Assembly (NCBI RefSeq): GCF_902832885.1
Contig: NZ_CADFDK010000004.1
Span: forward strand, 467,655-531,654
From: Burkholderia seminalis DSM 23518
GTDB lineage: Bacteria > Pseudomonadota > Gammaproteobacteria > Burkholderiales > Burkholderiaceae
Length of the DNA stretch: 64,000 nucleotides
Reading direction: 5' to 3'
In this document: one piece after another, positions 33,353-40,269 of the stretch
Layout of the letters: the number at the start of each line of letters is the position of its first letter
Position numbering within the stretch: position 1 is the first letter of the stretch
Made by a program: the position numbers and the translations under genes
Notes under the pieces: model-generated
Seen by the model: only the letters and a program-made list of their open reading frames with translations
Databases searched by the model: none
Told to the model about the DNA's origin: nothing

Positions 33353-33439
33353 ATGAACGACAGTGACAGTTGTCCCTTATGCCCGTTGCACGCACCGACC
33401 CTTTTGAACCCCGGTCGCAGGGACAATCCGGCCGACTAG
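33353..33439 (+). CDS. Putative leader peptide, 28 aa, Pro- and Asp-rich
   Basis: The ATG at 33353 has AGGAG 6 nt upstream. The peptide MNDSDSCPLCPLHAPTLL continues with N-P-G-R-R-D-N-P-A-D: acidic residues early, then prolines at intervals, plus a C-P-L-C pair. Acidic/Pro-rich starts destabilise translating ribosomes at low Mg2+, the basis of sensing by Salmonella MgtL. Its codons (TTA, TTG, AGT, AGG) are unlike those of neighbouring genes, so its role is likely regulatory rather than as a protein. Confidence 0.45.
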   Translation: MNDSDSCPLCPLHAPTLLNPGRRDNPAD

Positions 33440-33522
33440 CCTGACACGTCGTTCAGGCCCCGGACTGGCCCCGCGCCCACGACGCGGCCGGCACGCCTGC
33501 CGTCGCCGCACGGAGCCAGACC

Positions 33523-33660
33523 ATGAACTTCGGCCTTCTGCTGTCGAACCTTCCGCACGTCACGGAATCGCGCAACCAGTACGACGCGATGCTGACGCTC
33601 GACGCCCGTCCGCGGGTGTTCTCCCGCCTGCTGAACCAGCTGAAATCGTTGATCCACTGA
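33523..33660 (+). CDS. Small protein upstream of the NRAMP gene, 45 aa
   Basis: A short frame with CGGAG 7 nt before its ATG and codon usage like real Burkholderia genes. The peptide starts MNFGLLLSNLPHVTESRN and ends R-L-L-N-Q-L-K-S-L-I-H, which could form an amphipathic C-terminal helix. It lies in the leader between the 28-codon ORF and the transporter gene (121 bp further on). I do not recognise it. It may be a small regulator of the transporter or part of a uORF cascade. Confidence 0.55.
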   Translation: MNFGLLLSNLPHVTESRNQYDAMLTLDARPRVFSRLLNQLKSLIH

Positions 33661-33781
33661 AGGAAGCGCCGAGCGCGCCTCGGCATGCGCACGCGTGGCC
33701 GCCTTCGGGCGGTCGCCCCGTGCGCATTCCAAGGTCACACGCTTATCGAATCGCATAACCCTTAGCCGTACGGAACACATC

Positions 33782-35428
33782 ATGTCCACGCCATCCAACG
33801 TCTCTTCACCGATCGCCGCCGAACGCAGCGCCGTGCTCGACGACGCCCACCTCGGCGACATCCGCGGCGCACTCGGCACGATCCCGCACCACGACACCGG
33901 TGCGCGCGGCACGTGGTGGGCGCGCCTGCGCACGCTGCTCGCGATCATCGGCCCGGGCCTGATCGTGATGGTCGGCGACAACGACGCCGGCGCATTCGGC
34001 ACCTACACGCAGGCCGGCCAGAACTACGGCACGACGCTGCTGTGGACGCTGCTGCTGCTCGTGCCCGTGCTGTACGTGAACCAGGAAATGGTGCTGCGCC
34101 TCGGCGCGGTCACCGGCGTCGGCCATGCACGCCTGATCTTCGAGCGTTTCGGCAAGTTCTGGGGCGCGTTCAGCGTGATCGACCTGTTCCTGCTCAATGC
34201 GCTCACGATCGTCACCGAGTTCATCGGCATCACATTCGTGCTGGATTTCTTCGGATTGCCGAAGGTGGCCGGCGTGTGCGTGGCCGCCGCGCTGACGATG
34301 GCCGCGGTGAGTACCGGCGATTTCCGGCGCTTCGAGCGGTTCGCGATCGGGCTGTGCGTGATGAGCCTGCTGCTCGTGCCCGTGCTCGTGTCGATCCATC
34401 CGAGCGTCGCGCAGATGTCGCGCGATTTCTTCGTGCCGAACTGGCCCGCGCACGCGAAGCTGTCGGACGTGATGTTGCTCGTGATCGGCATCGTCGGCAC
34501 GACGGTTGCGCCCTGGCAGTTGTTCTTCCAGCAGAGCTACGTGATCGACAAGCGCATCACGCCGCGCTTCATGAAGTACGAGAAGGCCGACCTGTGGATC
34601 GGTATCGCGTTCGTGCTGGTCGGCGCGGTGGCCATGATCGGCTTCAGCGCCGCGCTGTTCAGCGGCCATCCGGAAGCCGGCAACTTTACCGACGCGGGCG
34701 GCATCATCGCGGGCCTGGAGAAGTATGCGGGCCGCACGAGCGCGACGCTGTTCGCGATCGCGCTGCTCGACGCATGCATCATCGGCGCGGCGGCGGTGTC
34801 GCTGTCGACCGCGTATGCGATCGGCGACGTGTTCAAGATCCGCCACTCGCTGCATCGCGGCGTGACCGACGCAAAGGGCTTTTATCTCGTCTACTTCGGC
34901 ATTGTCGCGGCGGCGGCCACGCTCGTGCTGATCCCGGGCAGCCCGCTCGGCCTGCTGACCGAAGCCGTGCAGACGCTGGCCGGCGTGCTGCTGCCGAGTG
35001 CCACGGTGTTCCTGCTGGTGCTGTGCAACGACCGCCAGGTGCTCGGCCCGTGGGTCAACTCGACGAAGCTCAACGTGTTCACGGGCGCGGTGATCTGGGT
35101 ACTCGTGCTGCTGTCGATCATCCTGACCGCGTCGGTGATGTATCCGGATATCAGCGGCGAAGCGATCGTCGACGTGCTGGTGGGCGGTACCGTGCTTGCG
35201 ATCGCGGGGTATCTCGCGACGGTCCTGATTCGCCGCAACAAGCGCGTGGTGGAGCCGGGTGTAGACCGGTCGCTGCGCGATACGTGGCGGATGCCGCCGC
35301 TCGACACGCTCGAGCCGCAGAACATGACGCTCGCGACGCGGATCTGGATGGCCGTGCTGCGCGGCTATCTCGTGATCGCGGTCGGGCTCGTGATCGTGAA
35401 GGTCGTGCAGATGACGCTGCTGAAGTAA
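33782..35428 (+). CDS. NRAMP-family divalent cation transporter, atypical metal site
   Basis: The 548-residue inner-membrane protein has at least eleven hydrophobic helices and the NRAMP fold signature G-P-G near residue 57. The canonical metal-binding D-P-G-N of helix 1 reads D-A-G-A (within G-D-N-D-A-G-A), and the M-P-H of helix 6 reads A-P-W (A243-P244-W245). Loss of the metal-selective Met and the Asn is what distinguishes NRAMP-related Mg2+ transporters from Mn2+/Fe2+ MntH proteins, as far as I recall. The substrate may therefore be Mg2+ or another hard cation. It is preceded by a long leader with short ORFs and followed by a strong hairpin. Confidence 0.88.
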   Translation: MSTPSNVSSPIAAERSAVLDDAHLGDIRGALGTIPHHDTGARGTWWARLRTLLAIIGPGLIVMVGDNDAGAFGTYTQAGQNYGTTLLWTLLLLVPVLYVNQEMVLRLGAVTGVGHARLIFERFGKFWGAFSVIDLFLLNALTIVTEFIGITFVLDFFGLPKVAGVCVAAALTMAAVSTGDFRRFERFAIGLCVMSLLLVPVLVSIHPSVAQMSRDFFVPNWPAHAKLSDVMLLVIGIVGTTVAPWQLFFQQSYVIDKRITPRFMKYEKADLWIGIAFVLVGAVAMIGFSAALFSGHPEAGNFTDAGGIIAGLEKYAGRTSATLFAIALLDACIIGAAAVSLSTAYAIGDVFKIRHSLHRGVTDAKGFYLVYFGIVAAAATLVLIPGSPLGLLTEAVQTLAGVLLPSATVFLLVLCNDRQVLGPWVNSTKLNVFTGAVIWVLVLLSIILTASVMYPDISGEAIVDVLVGGTVLAIAGYLATVLIRRNKRVVEPGVDRSLRDTWRMPPLDTLEPQNMTLATRIWMAVLRGYLVIAVGLVIVKVVQMTLLK

Positions 35429-35445
35429 CGTCGCACCGCAACCCG

Positions 35446-35474
35446 CGCATGCCGGCCCTCGAGGCCGGCATGCG
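35446..35474. terminator. Bidirectional terminator hairpin after the NRAMP gene
   Basis: A perfect 12-bp stem (CGCATGCCGGCC at 35446-35457 with 35463-35474) and 5-nt loop CTCGA lie between convergent genes. Only a short TTT follows. Confidence 0.6.
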
Positions 35475-35513
35475 CGTTTACGCGTTCGAATTCGCCAAGC
35501 GGCGGCGCCGCGC

Positions 35514-36419
35514 TCAGATCAATTCGAGCTTCGACGTCAGGTACGTGAGCTGGATCCGGTTCGCGACGCCGAAGCGCTTGCGCAGCTTGCGCAGGTGATA
35601 GTCGACGTTGTGCGCGCTGGTGTCGAGGCGCCGGCCGATCTCCTTGTCGGATGCGCCTTCGGCAATGCCGAGCAGCAGTTCCTGCTCGAACGGCGTGAGC
35701 CCGTTCACCGCGCGCTCGCGCGACGTCGAGATCAGTTGCGGCGAGGCGAACTTGTGCACCGACAACCCGATCGACAATGCCTGCTCGATCGTCGCCGGCG
35801 TGATCCACTCGCGCGTGCGGCGCGGCGCGGTGAAGCTCATGAACGCGTGCAGCCGCGTGCCGGGCACGGCCATCGAATACATGATGCCGCTGCACATCCC
35901 GTCGTCCTGCATCGTCTGCAGGAAGCCGTCGAGCGTGGCGGGGCGCTCGCTCGGGCCGTCGTCGCGCTCGCGGTGCTCGCGGCGCAGCTGCTGCAGGTCC
36001 CACACGATCGGCATGTTGCAGACGCGCGCGCCGAGCGTGCGCGGATCGACGTCGTGATGGTTGTGCCGCACGTAGTCGCCGCGATAGGTGGGCGGCGTGA
36101 ACGCTTCGTGCAGATAGAGGCTTTCGACGCGCTCGCGCGAGAATTCGAGCGCGAAGTACGCGAACGTCGAGAAGCCTGTCAGATGCAGCAGGCTCGTGAC
36201 GATCCGGTTGCGCTCGGCCGTGCTCTGCGCGTGCGCGAGCGTATCGGCGACGCCGAGCTTCGGCGCGTGCGGCTGCGTGACGTCGCCGCCCTTCACGTCG
36301 TCGCACCAGACGACCTGCACGGTGCGCTCCCGGCGCGCATCCGCGCAGGCGCCCGACGCGCCCGACGCGCGCGGAAAGGTTGGGGCGACCGCTTCTTCAT
36401 GCAATGCAATATCGGACAT
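35514..36419 (-). CDS. LuxR-type regulator with autoinducer-binding-like domain (LuxR solo)
   Basis: The 301-residue protein has an N-terminal extension of about 60 residues, an autoinducer-binding-like domain (about 70-220) and a C-terminal LuxR helix-turn-helix (about 235-295, L-T-P-F-E-Q-E-L-L-L-G-I-A-E-G-A-S-D-K-E-I-G). The acyl-homoserine-lactone pocket is only partly conserved. The D-P pair and the W in I-V-W-D are present, but the position of TraR Trp57 is Tyr (Y-R-G-D-Y). GAGGGA precedes the ATG at 36419. No luxI is nearby, so it is a LuxR solo that may sense exogenous or non-AHL ligands. It diverges from a second LuxR gene that precedes the T3SS operon. Confidence 0.88.
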   Translation of the reverse strand: MSDIALHEEAVAPTFPRASGASGACADARRERTVQVVWCDDVKGGDVTQPHAPKLGVADTLAHAQSTAERNRIVTSLLHLTGFSTFAYFALEFSRERVESLYLHEAFTPPTYRGDYVRHNHHDVDPRTLGARVCNMPIVWDLQQLRREHRERDDGPSERPATLDGFLQTMQDDGMCSGIMYSMAVPGTRLHAFMSFTAPRRTREWITPATIEQALSIGLSVHKFASPQLISTSRERAVNGLTPFEQELLLGIAEGASDKEIGRRLDTSAHNVDYHLRKLRKRFGVANRIQLTYLTSKLELI

Positions 36420-36703
36420 GAGCCATCCCTCGGAATCGACGCGCATCGCCTGGCGGCGGCCGTATCGTGAACGGCATTCGCGGCGGTGCGATCGAGCATC
36501 GTTTTGATATGCGCCGATCGTCATCCCTGACGAAACGCGGGGGCATTGTACAAAAATGCCTGTGTATGCGTAATATGCCGTAATACTAATTGCGGCGAAA
36601 GGTTCATGTTCGCGCGCGTATATTGACTACCAGAAAATCATAAAGAAAAGACCAGATCGTGACGGGGCGCAGTTTCATATATTGGGAAAGGGGCGGGCTC
36701 CTC
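36420..36703. promoter_or_regulatory. Divergent control region between the two LuxR-type genes
   Basis: About 284 bp, AT-rich in its right half (36540-36660). It contains two direct GTAATA repeats (GTAATAT and GTAATAC, about 10 bp apart, near 36570-36590). No lux-box dyad of the CTG-N10-CAG type is visible. Exact promoters are not clear by eye. Confidence 0.4.
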
Positions 36704-37531
36704 ATGACACATGCTGACGGCGCACCACGCGTCGAATGGTTCTCACATGCCGATATAGCGGCCGCGGCCGCTTATTCGAGCGAATATCAGGCAATCGAGC
36801 GCGACGTTTTTACCGGCATTCAAATCGGATCCGGTAAAACCGACCTCGCGCCAATCGATTTCGCGCAATGCCATGCGCGATTGCGGCAAATCGGTTTCAG
36901 TACGCTCGGTTACGGCGCCTACGAAATGATCGGGCGGCGCATTTTGTGTGCCCATCTGCTGCGCGATCTCGCGCCGGCAACGTTCATGCAGCCGTTCATC
37001 GAAGGGATGCTCTACGAGAGCGACCCGCGTTTCGCGCAGGTGCGGCAGAGCGGCTTTCCGGTCGCATGGCGGCTCGACGAGATCGAGGCGGCCGCGCAGG
37101 GCAGCGGCGACCGCAAGGTGCTGGCGCTCGCCGGCCATCTGCGTGCGCACGCGATGAACAGCGGCGTGATCTTCAGTCTGTCGGCGCCGCGTCTCGACCT
37201 GCGCGTCGCGGTGAACGTGACGTCGGAGACGCACGGCACCGAGTGGATCGACGATCGCGTGATCGGCGGCGCGCTGGCGGTGAGCCTCGCCGTGCATCGC
37301 GTCGCGCTGCCGTTCCTCGAGGCGCGTATCGCACGCATGCGCGGTTTCGCGCTCGGCGACGAGCAGCAGCAGGTGCTCGATCGCCTCGTGCATGGGCTGT
37401 CCGACCAGGAGATCGCGAGCGCGCTGCGCACGTCGCTGCACAAGGTCGGCCATCACATCCGGTCGCTCGAGAAACTCTTCAACGTGCAGAACCGCGCGCA
37501 GCTCGCGTACCTCGCCGCGCGGCGCCTGTAA
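36704..37531 (+). CDS. LuxR-type regulator, second LuxR solo, upstream of the T3SS operon
   Basis: The 275-residue protein has a divergent autoinducer-binding-like domain (about residues 25-200, with Y-E-S-D-P-R-F and V-A-W-R as remnants of the D-P and Trp positions; the TraR Trp57 and Tyr61 positions are Phe). It ends in a LuxR helix-turn-helix (about 215-272, G-L-S-D-Q-E-I-A-S-A-L-R-T-S-L-H-K-V-G-H-H-I-R-S-L). The T-E-x-T-V-x-x-H of normal LuxR HTH is replaced by T-S-L-H-K-V-G-H-H. The start is ambiguous: a GTG at 36659 would add 15 residues. It is the last gene before sctV, so it may regulate secretion, but this is inferred from position only. Confidence 0.8.
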   Translation: MTHADGAPRVEWFSHADIAAAAAYSSEYQAIERDVFTGIQIGSGKTDLAPIDFAQCHARLRQIGFSTLGYGAYEMIGRRILCAHLLRDLAPATFMQPFIEGMLYESDPRFAQVRQSGFPVAWRLDEIEAAAQGSGDRKVLALAGHLRAHAMNSGVIFSLSAPRLDLRVAVNVTSETHGTEWIDDRVIGGALAVSLAVHRVALPFLEARIARMRGFALGDEQQQVLDRLVHGLSDQEIASALRTSLHKVGHHIRSLEKLFNVQNRAQLAYLAARRL

Positions 37532-37546
37532 CCCCGAAACGGCGCA

Positions 37547-37568
37547 CCGCCGGCGTGCGCGCCGGCGG
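37547..37568. terminator. Terminator-like hairpin after the second LuxR gene
   Basis: CCGCCGGCG-TGCG-CGCCGGCGG forms a perfect 9-bp stem 16 bp after the stop codon; no T run. Confidence 0.4.
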
Positions 37569-37732
37569 CCCGGCACCCGATGGAAGCGGTTCCGGCGGCG
37601 CGTGCCCGAGCGTGCCGCCGGGTTTCGTAGTCCGATTCGATCGTCGCCGGAAAACGCGCTTTCGCGCTACGAGGCGCATCCCTTTTTCCATCGTTTCCCG
37701 TCGCTACACTCGTCCCATTCAACGGTCCGCGC

Positions 37733-37756
37733 GGCACGGGCAGGATTGCCCGTGCC
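37733..37756 (+). promoter_or_regulatory. Perfect hairpin in the sctV leader
   Basis: GGCACGGGCA-GGAT-TGCCCGTGCC is a perfect 10-bp stem with a 4-nt loop, 31 bp before the sctV start. It could be an RNA structure or operator controlling the T3SS operon. Upstream, TTTCCA and CTACACT near 37685-37710 are weak promoter candidates. Confidence 0.4.
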
Positions 37757-37786
37757 GGCCGGCGATAACGACAGGACGACGGCACG

Positions 37787-39994
37787 ATGGCTGAACCGAA
37801 GGCGCTCCCCCGCGACTGGCAGCGGTTGTTTTCCGCCGGCCGCGGCGTGTCCGGACCGCGTCTCGGGGGCGCATCGCCGCGCGCCGACCTGTTCATCGCG
37901 GTGTTCATCGTCGCGGTCGTCGCGCTGTTCATCCTGCCGCTGCCGCAGGCCGCGCTCGACGGGATGATCTCGCTGAACCTCGCCGCGAGCGTCGTACTGC
38001 TGACGGTATCGACCTACGTGCCGTCGGCGGTGAGCTTCTCGTCGTTTCCCGCCTTGCTGCTGTTCACGACACTGTTCCGGCTCGCGCTGAACATCGCGTC
38101 GTGCAAGCTGATCCTGCTGCACGCGAACGCGGGCCACGTGATCGACGCGTTCGGGAGGCTCGTGGTCGGCAACAACGTCGTGGTGGGCGGCGTGGTGTTC
38201 CTCGTGATCGCCGTCGTGCAGTTCATCGTGATCGCGAAAGGGTCGGAGCGGGTGGCGGAAGTCGGTGCACGCTTCTCGCTCGACGCGATGCCCGGCAAGC
38301 AGATGAGCATCGACGCGGACTTGCGCGCGGGCATCATCAGCGCCGACGAAGCGCGAGAGCGACGCGAGAAGCTGGAGCAGGAATCGCAGATGCACGGCGC
38401 GATGGACGGCGCGATGAAGTTCGTGAAGGGCGACGCGATCGCGGGCCTCGTGATCGCGTTCATCAACATCGTCGCGGGGATCGCGGTCGGCACGCTGATG
38501 CACGGGATGGATATCGGCCAGGCGCTGCAGCGTTACGCGATCCTGACGGTCGGCGACGGGATGGCGTCGCAGATTCCGTCGCTGCTTGTGTCGATCGCCG
38601 CCGGCATCGTCACGACCCGCGTCGCGACGCGCGATGCGCGGCAGCGCCAGCTCGGCGAACAGCTCGGCGAGCAGCTGGGGGCGCATCCGCGCGCGCTGCT
38701 GATCGCGGCGGTCGTGCTGGCCGGCTTCCTCGTCGTGCCCGGTTTTCCGAAATGGTCGTTCGCGCTGATCGCGATCGGCCTCGGCGTGTTCGCGTTCTCG
38801 CAGCTCAAGCGCAAGACGGCCGCGCCGAGTTTCAACCTGATCCAGATCGCGGGGCGCGTCGGCGCGGCCGACGACGGCCAGCCCGCGAAGGTGTCGCATG
38901 CGGCCGGCGTCACGTCGCTGATCGCGGTGTCGCTGTCCGACGACCTGCGCGCGAGCCTGAACCTCGCGCAGTTGCAGGCCGCGCTGTCGAGCGCGAAAGC
39001 GCGCGTCGATGCGGACATCGGCACGGTGTTCCCGCGCATCACGCTGAACGACGACGAAGGCGCGGCGGCCGGCACGTACCGGATCTATCTGCAGGACGTG
39101 CTCGCCGCGCACGGCGCGCTGAAGCCGGGCTGGCTGCTGTGGGACGGCGTCGCGCCGCTGCCCGAGCGCGCGGAGCGCCAGCCGGCCGAGGCATTCGGCC
39201 CGTTCGCGACGGCGCTGTGGATCAAGCCCGACGGCCCCGCGCCGGACGGCAAGTGGCTGTCGAGCGAAAGCGCGCTCGCCGCGCATGTCGAGCAGATCGT
39301 GCGCCAGCATGCGGACGAACTGCTCGGAATCCAGGAAACGCAGGCGCTCGTGCACCTCGTGCGCCGCGAGCATCCGGAACTCGTGGGCGAGCTGACGCGG
39401 CTCGTGCCGCTGCAGCGCGTGACCGAGGTGCTGCGCCGACTGCTGGCCGAGCAGGTGCCGATCCGCAATTTGCGCGTGATCTTCGAAAGCCTGATCACGT
39501 GGGCGCCGAACGAACCGGACGACGTGATCGCGCTGGTCGAGCTCGTGCGCGTCGACCTGCGCCGGATGATTACCGACCGCCACGCGGGCACGACGCGCCA
39601 GCTGCGGGTCGTGTTGTTCGAGCAGAACCTGCAGGAGCGGATCGAGAGCGCGGTGATGCGCACCAAGCAGGGCAATTTCCTCGCGCTGTCGAGCGCGGTC
39701 AAGCAGGACATCGGCGAGCAGGTGCGCGCGATCGTGCAGGCCGCGCAGGCGGGCGGCGCCGGCGGGCACGGCAATGCGCAGGGCGCCGTGCGGCTCGCGG
39801 TGATGGTCGCGCTCGGCGCGCGCCGCTACGTGAAGACGATCCTGCAGCCGGTCCTGCCCGACCTCGCGGTGCTGTCGTACCAGGAGGTCGAGGAAGACGT
39901 GCAGCTGCATACGGTCGGCTGGGTCAAGAACCCGCCGGACGACGGCACGGTCGGCGCGGGTGCCGGCGTGCGTGTGCCGGGAGCCGTGCAATGA
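37787..39994 (+). CDS. sctV: T3SS export gate protein SctV
   Basis: The 735-residue inner-membrane protein is the FlhA-family export gate that receives effectors at the base of the injectisome. Residues 1 to about 350 have about eight transmembrane helices and the conserved FHIPEP region with S-F-P-A-L-L-L-F-T-T-L-F-R-L-A-L-N, then D-A-M-P-G-K-Q-M-S-I-D-A-D-L. The soluble part forms the nonameric ring (about 370-735) with L-E-Q-I-V-R-Q-H and P-N-E-P-D-D. Length is typical (about 700). It is the first gene of the operon, and its stop overlaps the sctS start (ATGA). Confidence 0.97.
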   Translation: MAEPKALPRDWQRLFSAGRGVSGPRLGGASPRADLFIAVFIVAVVALFILPLPQAALDGMISLNLAASVVLLTVSTYVPSAVSFSSFPALLLFTTLFRLALNIASCKLILLHANAGHVIDAFGRLVVGNNVVVGGVVFLVIAVVQFIVIAKGSERVAEVGARFSLDAMPGKQMSIDADLRAGIISADEARERREKLEQESQMHGAMDGAMKFVKGDAIAGLVIAFINIVAGIAVGTLMHGMDIGQALQRYAILTVGDGMASQIPSLLVSIAAGIVTTRVATRDARQRQLGEQLGEQLGAHPRALLIAAVVLAGFLVVPGFPKWSFALIAIGLGVFAFSQLKRKTAAPSFNLIQIAGRVGAADDGQPAKVSHAAGVTSLIAVSLSDDLRASLNLAQLQAALSSAKARVDADIGTVFPRITLNDDEGAAAGTYRIYLQDVLAAHGALKPGWLLWDGVAPLPERAERQPAEAFGPFATALWIKPDGPAPDGKWLSSESALAAHVEQIVRQHADELLGIQETQALVHLVRREHPELVGELTRLVPLQRVTEVLRRLLAEQVPIRNLRVIFESLITWAPNEPDDVIALVELVRVDLRRMITDRHAGTTRQLRVVLFEQNLQERIESAVMRTKQGNFLALSSAVKQDIGEQVRAIVQAAQAGGAGGHGNAQGAVRLAVMVALGARRYVKTILQPVLPDLAVLSYQEVEEDVQLHTVGWVKNPPDDGTVGAGAGVRVPGAVQ

Positions 39995-40269
39995 CGAGCT
40001 CGACGATCCTCGACCTGACGCGCCAGGCGCTGATGCTCGTGCTGCTGCTGTCGCTGCCGATCGTGCTGATCGCCACCGTCACGGGCCTCGTCGTCGCGAT
40101 CCTGCAGGCCGTCACGCAGGTGCAGGACGCCAACATCGGCATCGCGGTGCGGCTGATCGCCGTGATGGTCGCGCTCGTGCTGTTGTCTGGCTGGCTCGGC
40201 GGCGAAGTGCTGCGCTTCGCGCAGCAGGCGCTGGAACGCATGTTCGTTTCTTCCACAGGAGTCCTTTGA
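39991..40269 (+). CDS. sctS: T3SS export apparatus protein SctS
   Basis: The 92-residue protein has two transmembrane helices (about residues 15-40 and 50-75) joined by a Gln/Thr-rich stretch Q-A-V-T-Q-V-Q-D-A-N, the hallmark of SctS/FliQ. It belongs to the SctR-S-T export gate, but SctR is not encoded in this run. It overlaps sctV by four bases, and its stop overlaps the sctC start (TGATG). Confidence 0.95.
   Translation: MTSSTILDLTRQALMLVLLLSLPIVLIATVTGLVVAILQAVTQVQDANIGIAVRLIAVMVALVLLSGWLGGEVLRFAQQALERMFVSSTGVL

Larger units (their letters stand above)
33026..33781 (+). promoter_or_regulatory. Long structured 5' leader of the NRAMP-type gene
   Basis: Between the promoter and the transporter start there are stable hairpins. 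The clearest are CCGTTTG-N9-CAAACGG at 33124-33146 and CCGCCT-GGC-AGGCGG at 33242-33256, with a smaller one, ATGCG-TTTT-CGCAT, near 33209-33222. Two short ORFs with ribosome sites follow. This resembles a regulatory leader (riboswitch or uORF attenuator) for a divalent-metal transporter. I do not see the conserved blocks of the yybP-ykoY manganese riboswitch or the M-box. Confidence 0.5.

Noticed and set aside
33353-33439. The 28-codon frame as a functional small protein
   Set aside because: Codon use is unlike genes of this genome, so a regulatory leader peptide is favoured and only that role is proposed.
33026-33781. yybP-ykoY manganese riboswitch or M-box in the NRAMP leader
   Set aside because: I could not find the conserved core sequences of either class; the leader is kept as unclassified.
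36420-36703. lux box for the two LuxR-type regulators
   Set aside because: No 20-bp dyad with CTG/CAG ends is visible; only direct GTAATA repeats.
37532-37786. PIP box (TTCGC-N15-TTCGC) for HrpB-type control before sctV
   Set aside because: TTCG sequences occur but none pair with the correct spacing; the nearest pair is about 20 nt apart and imperfect.
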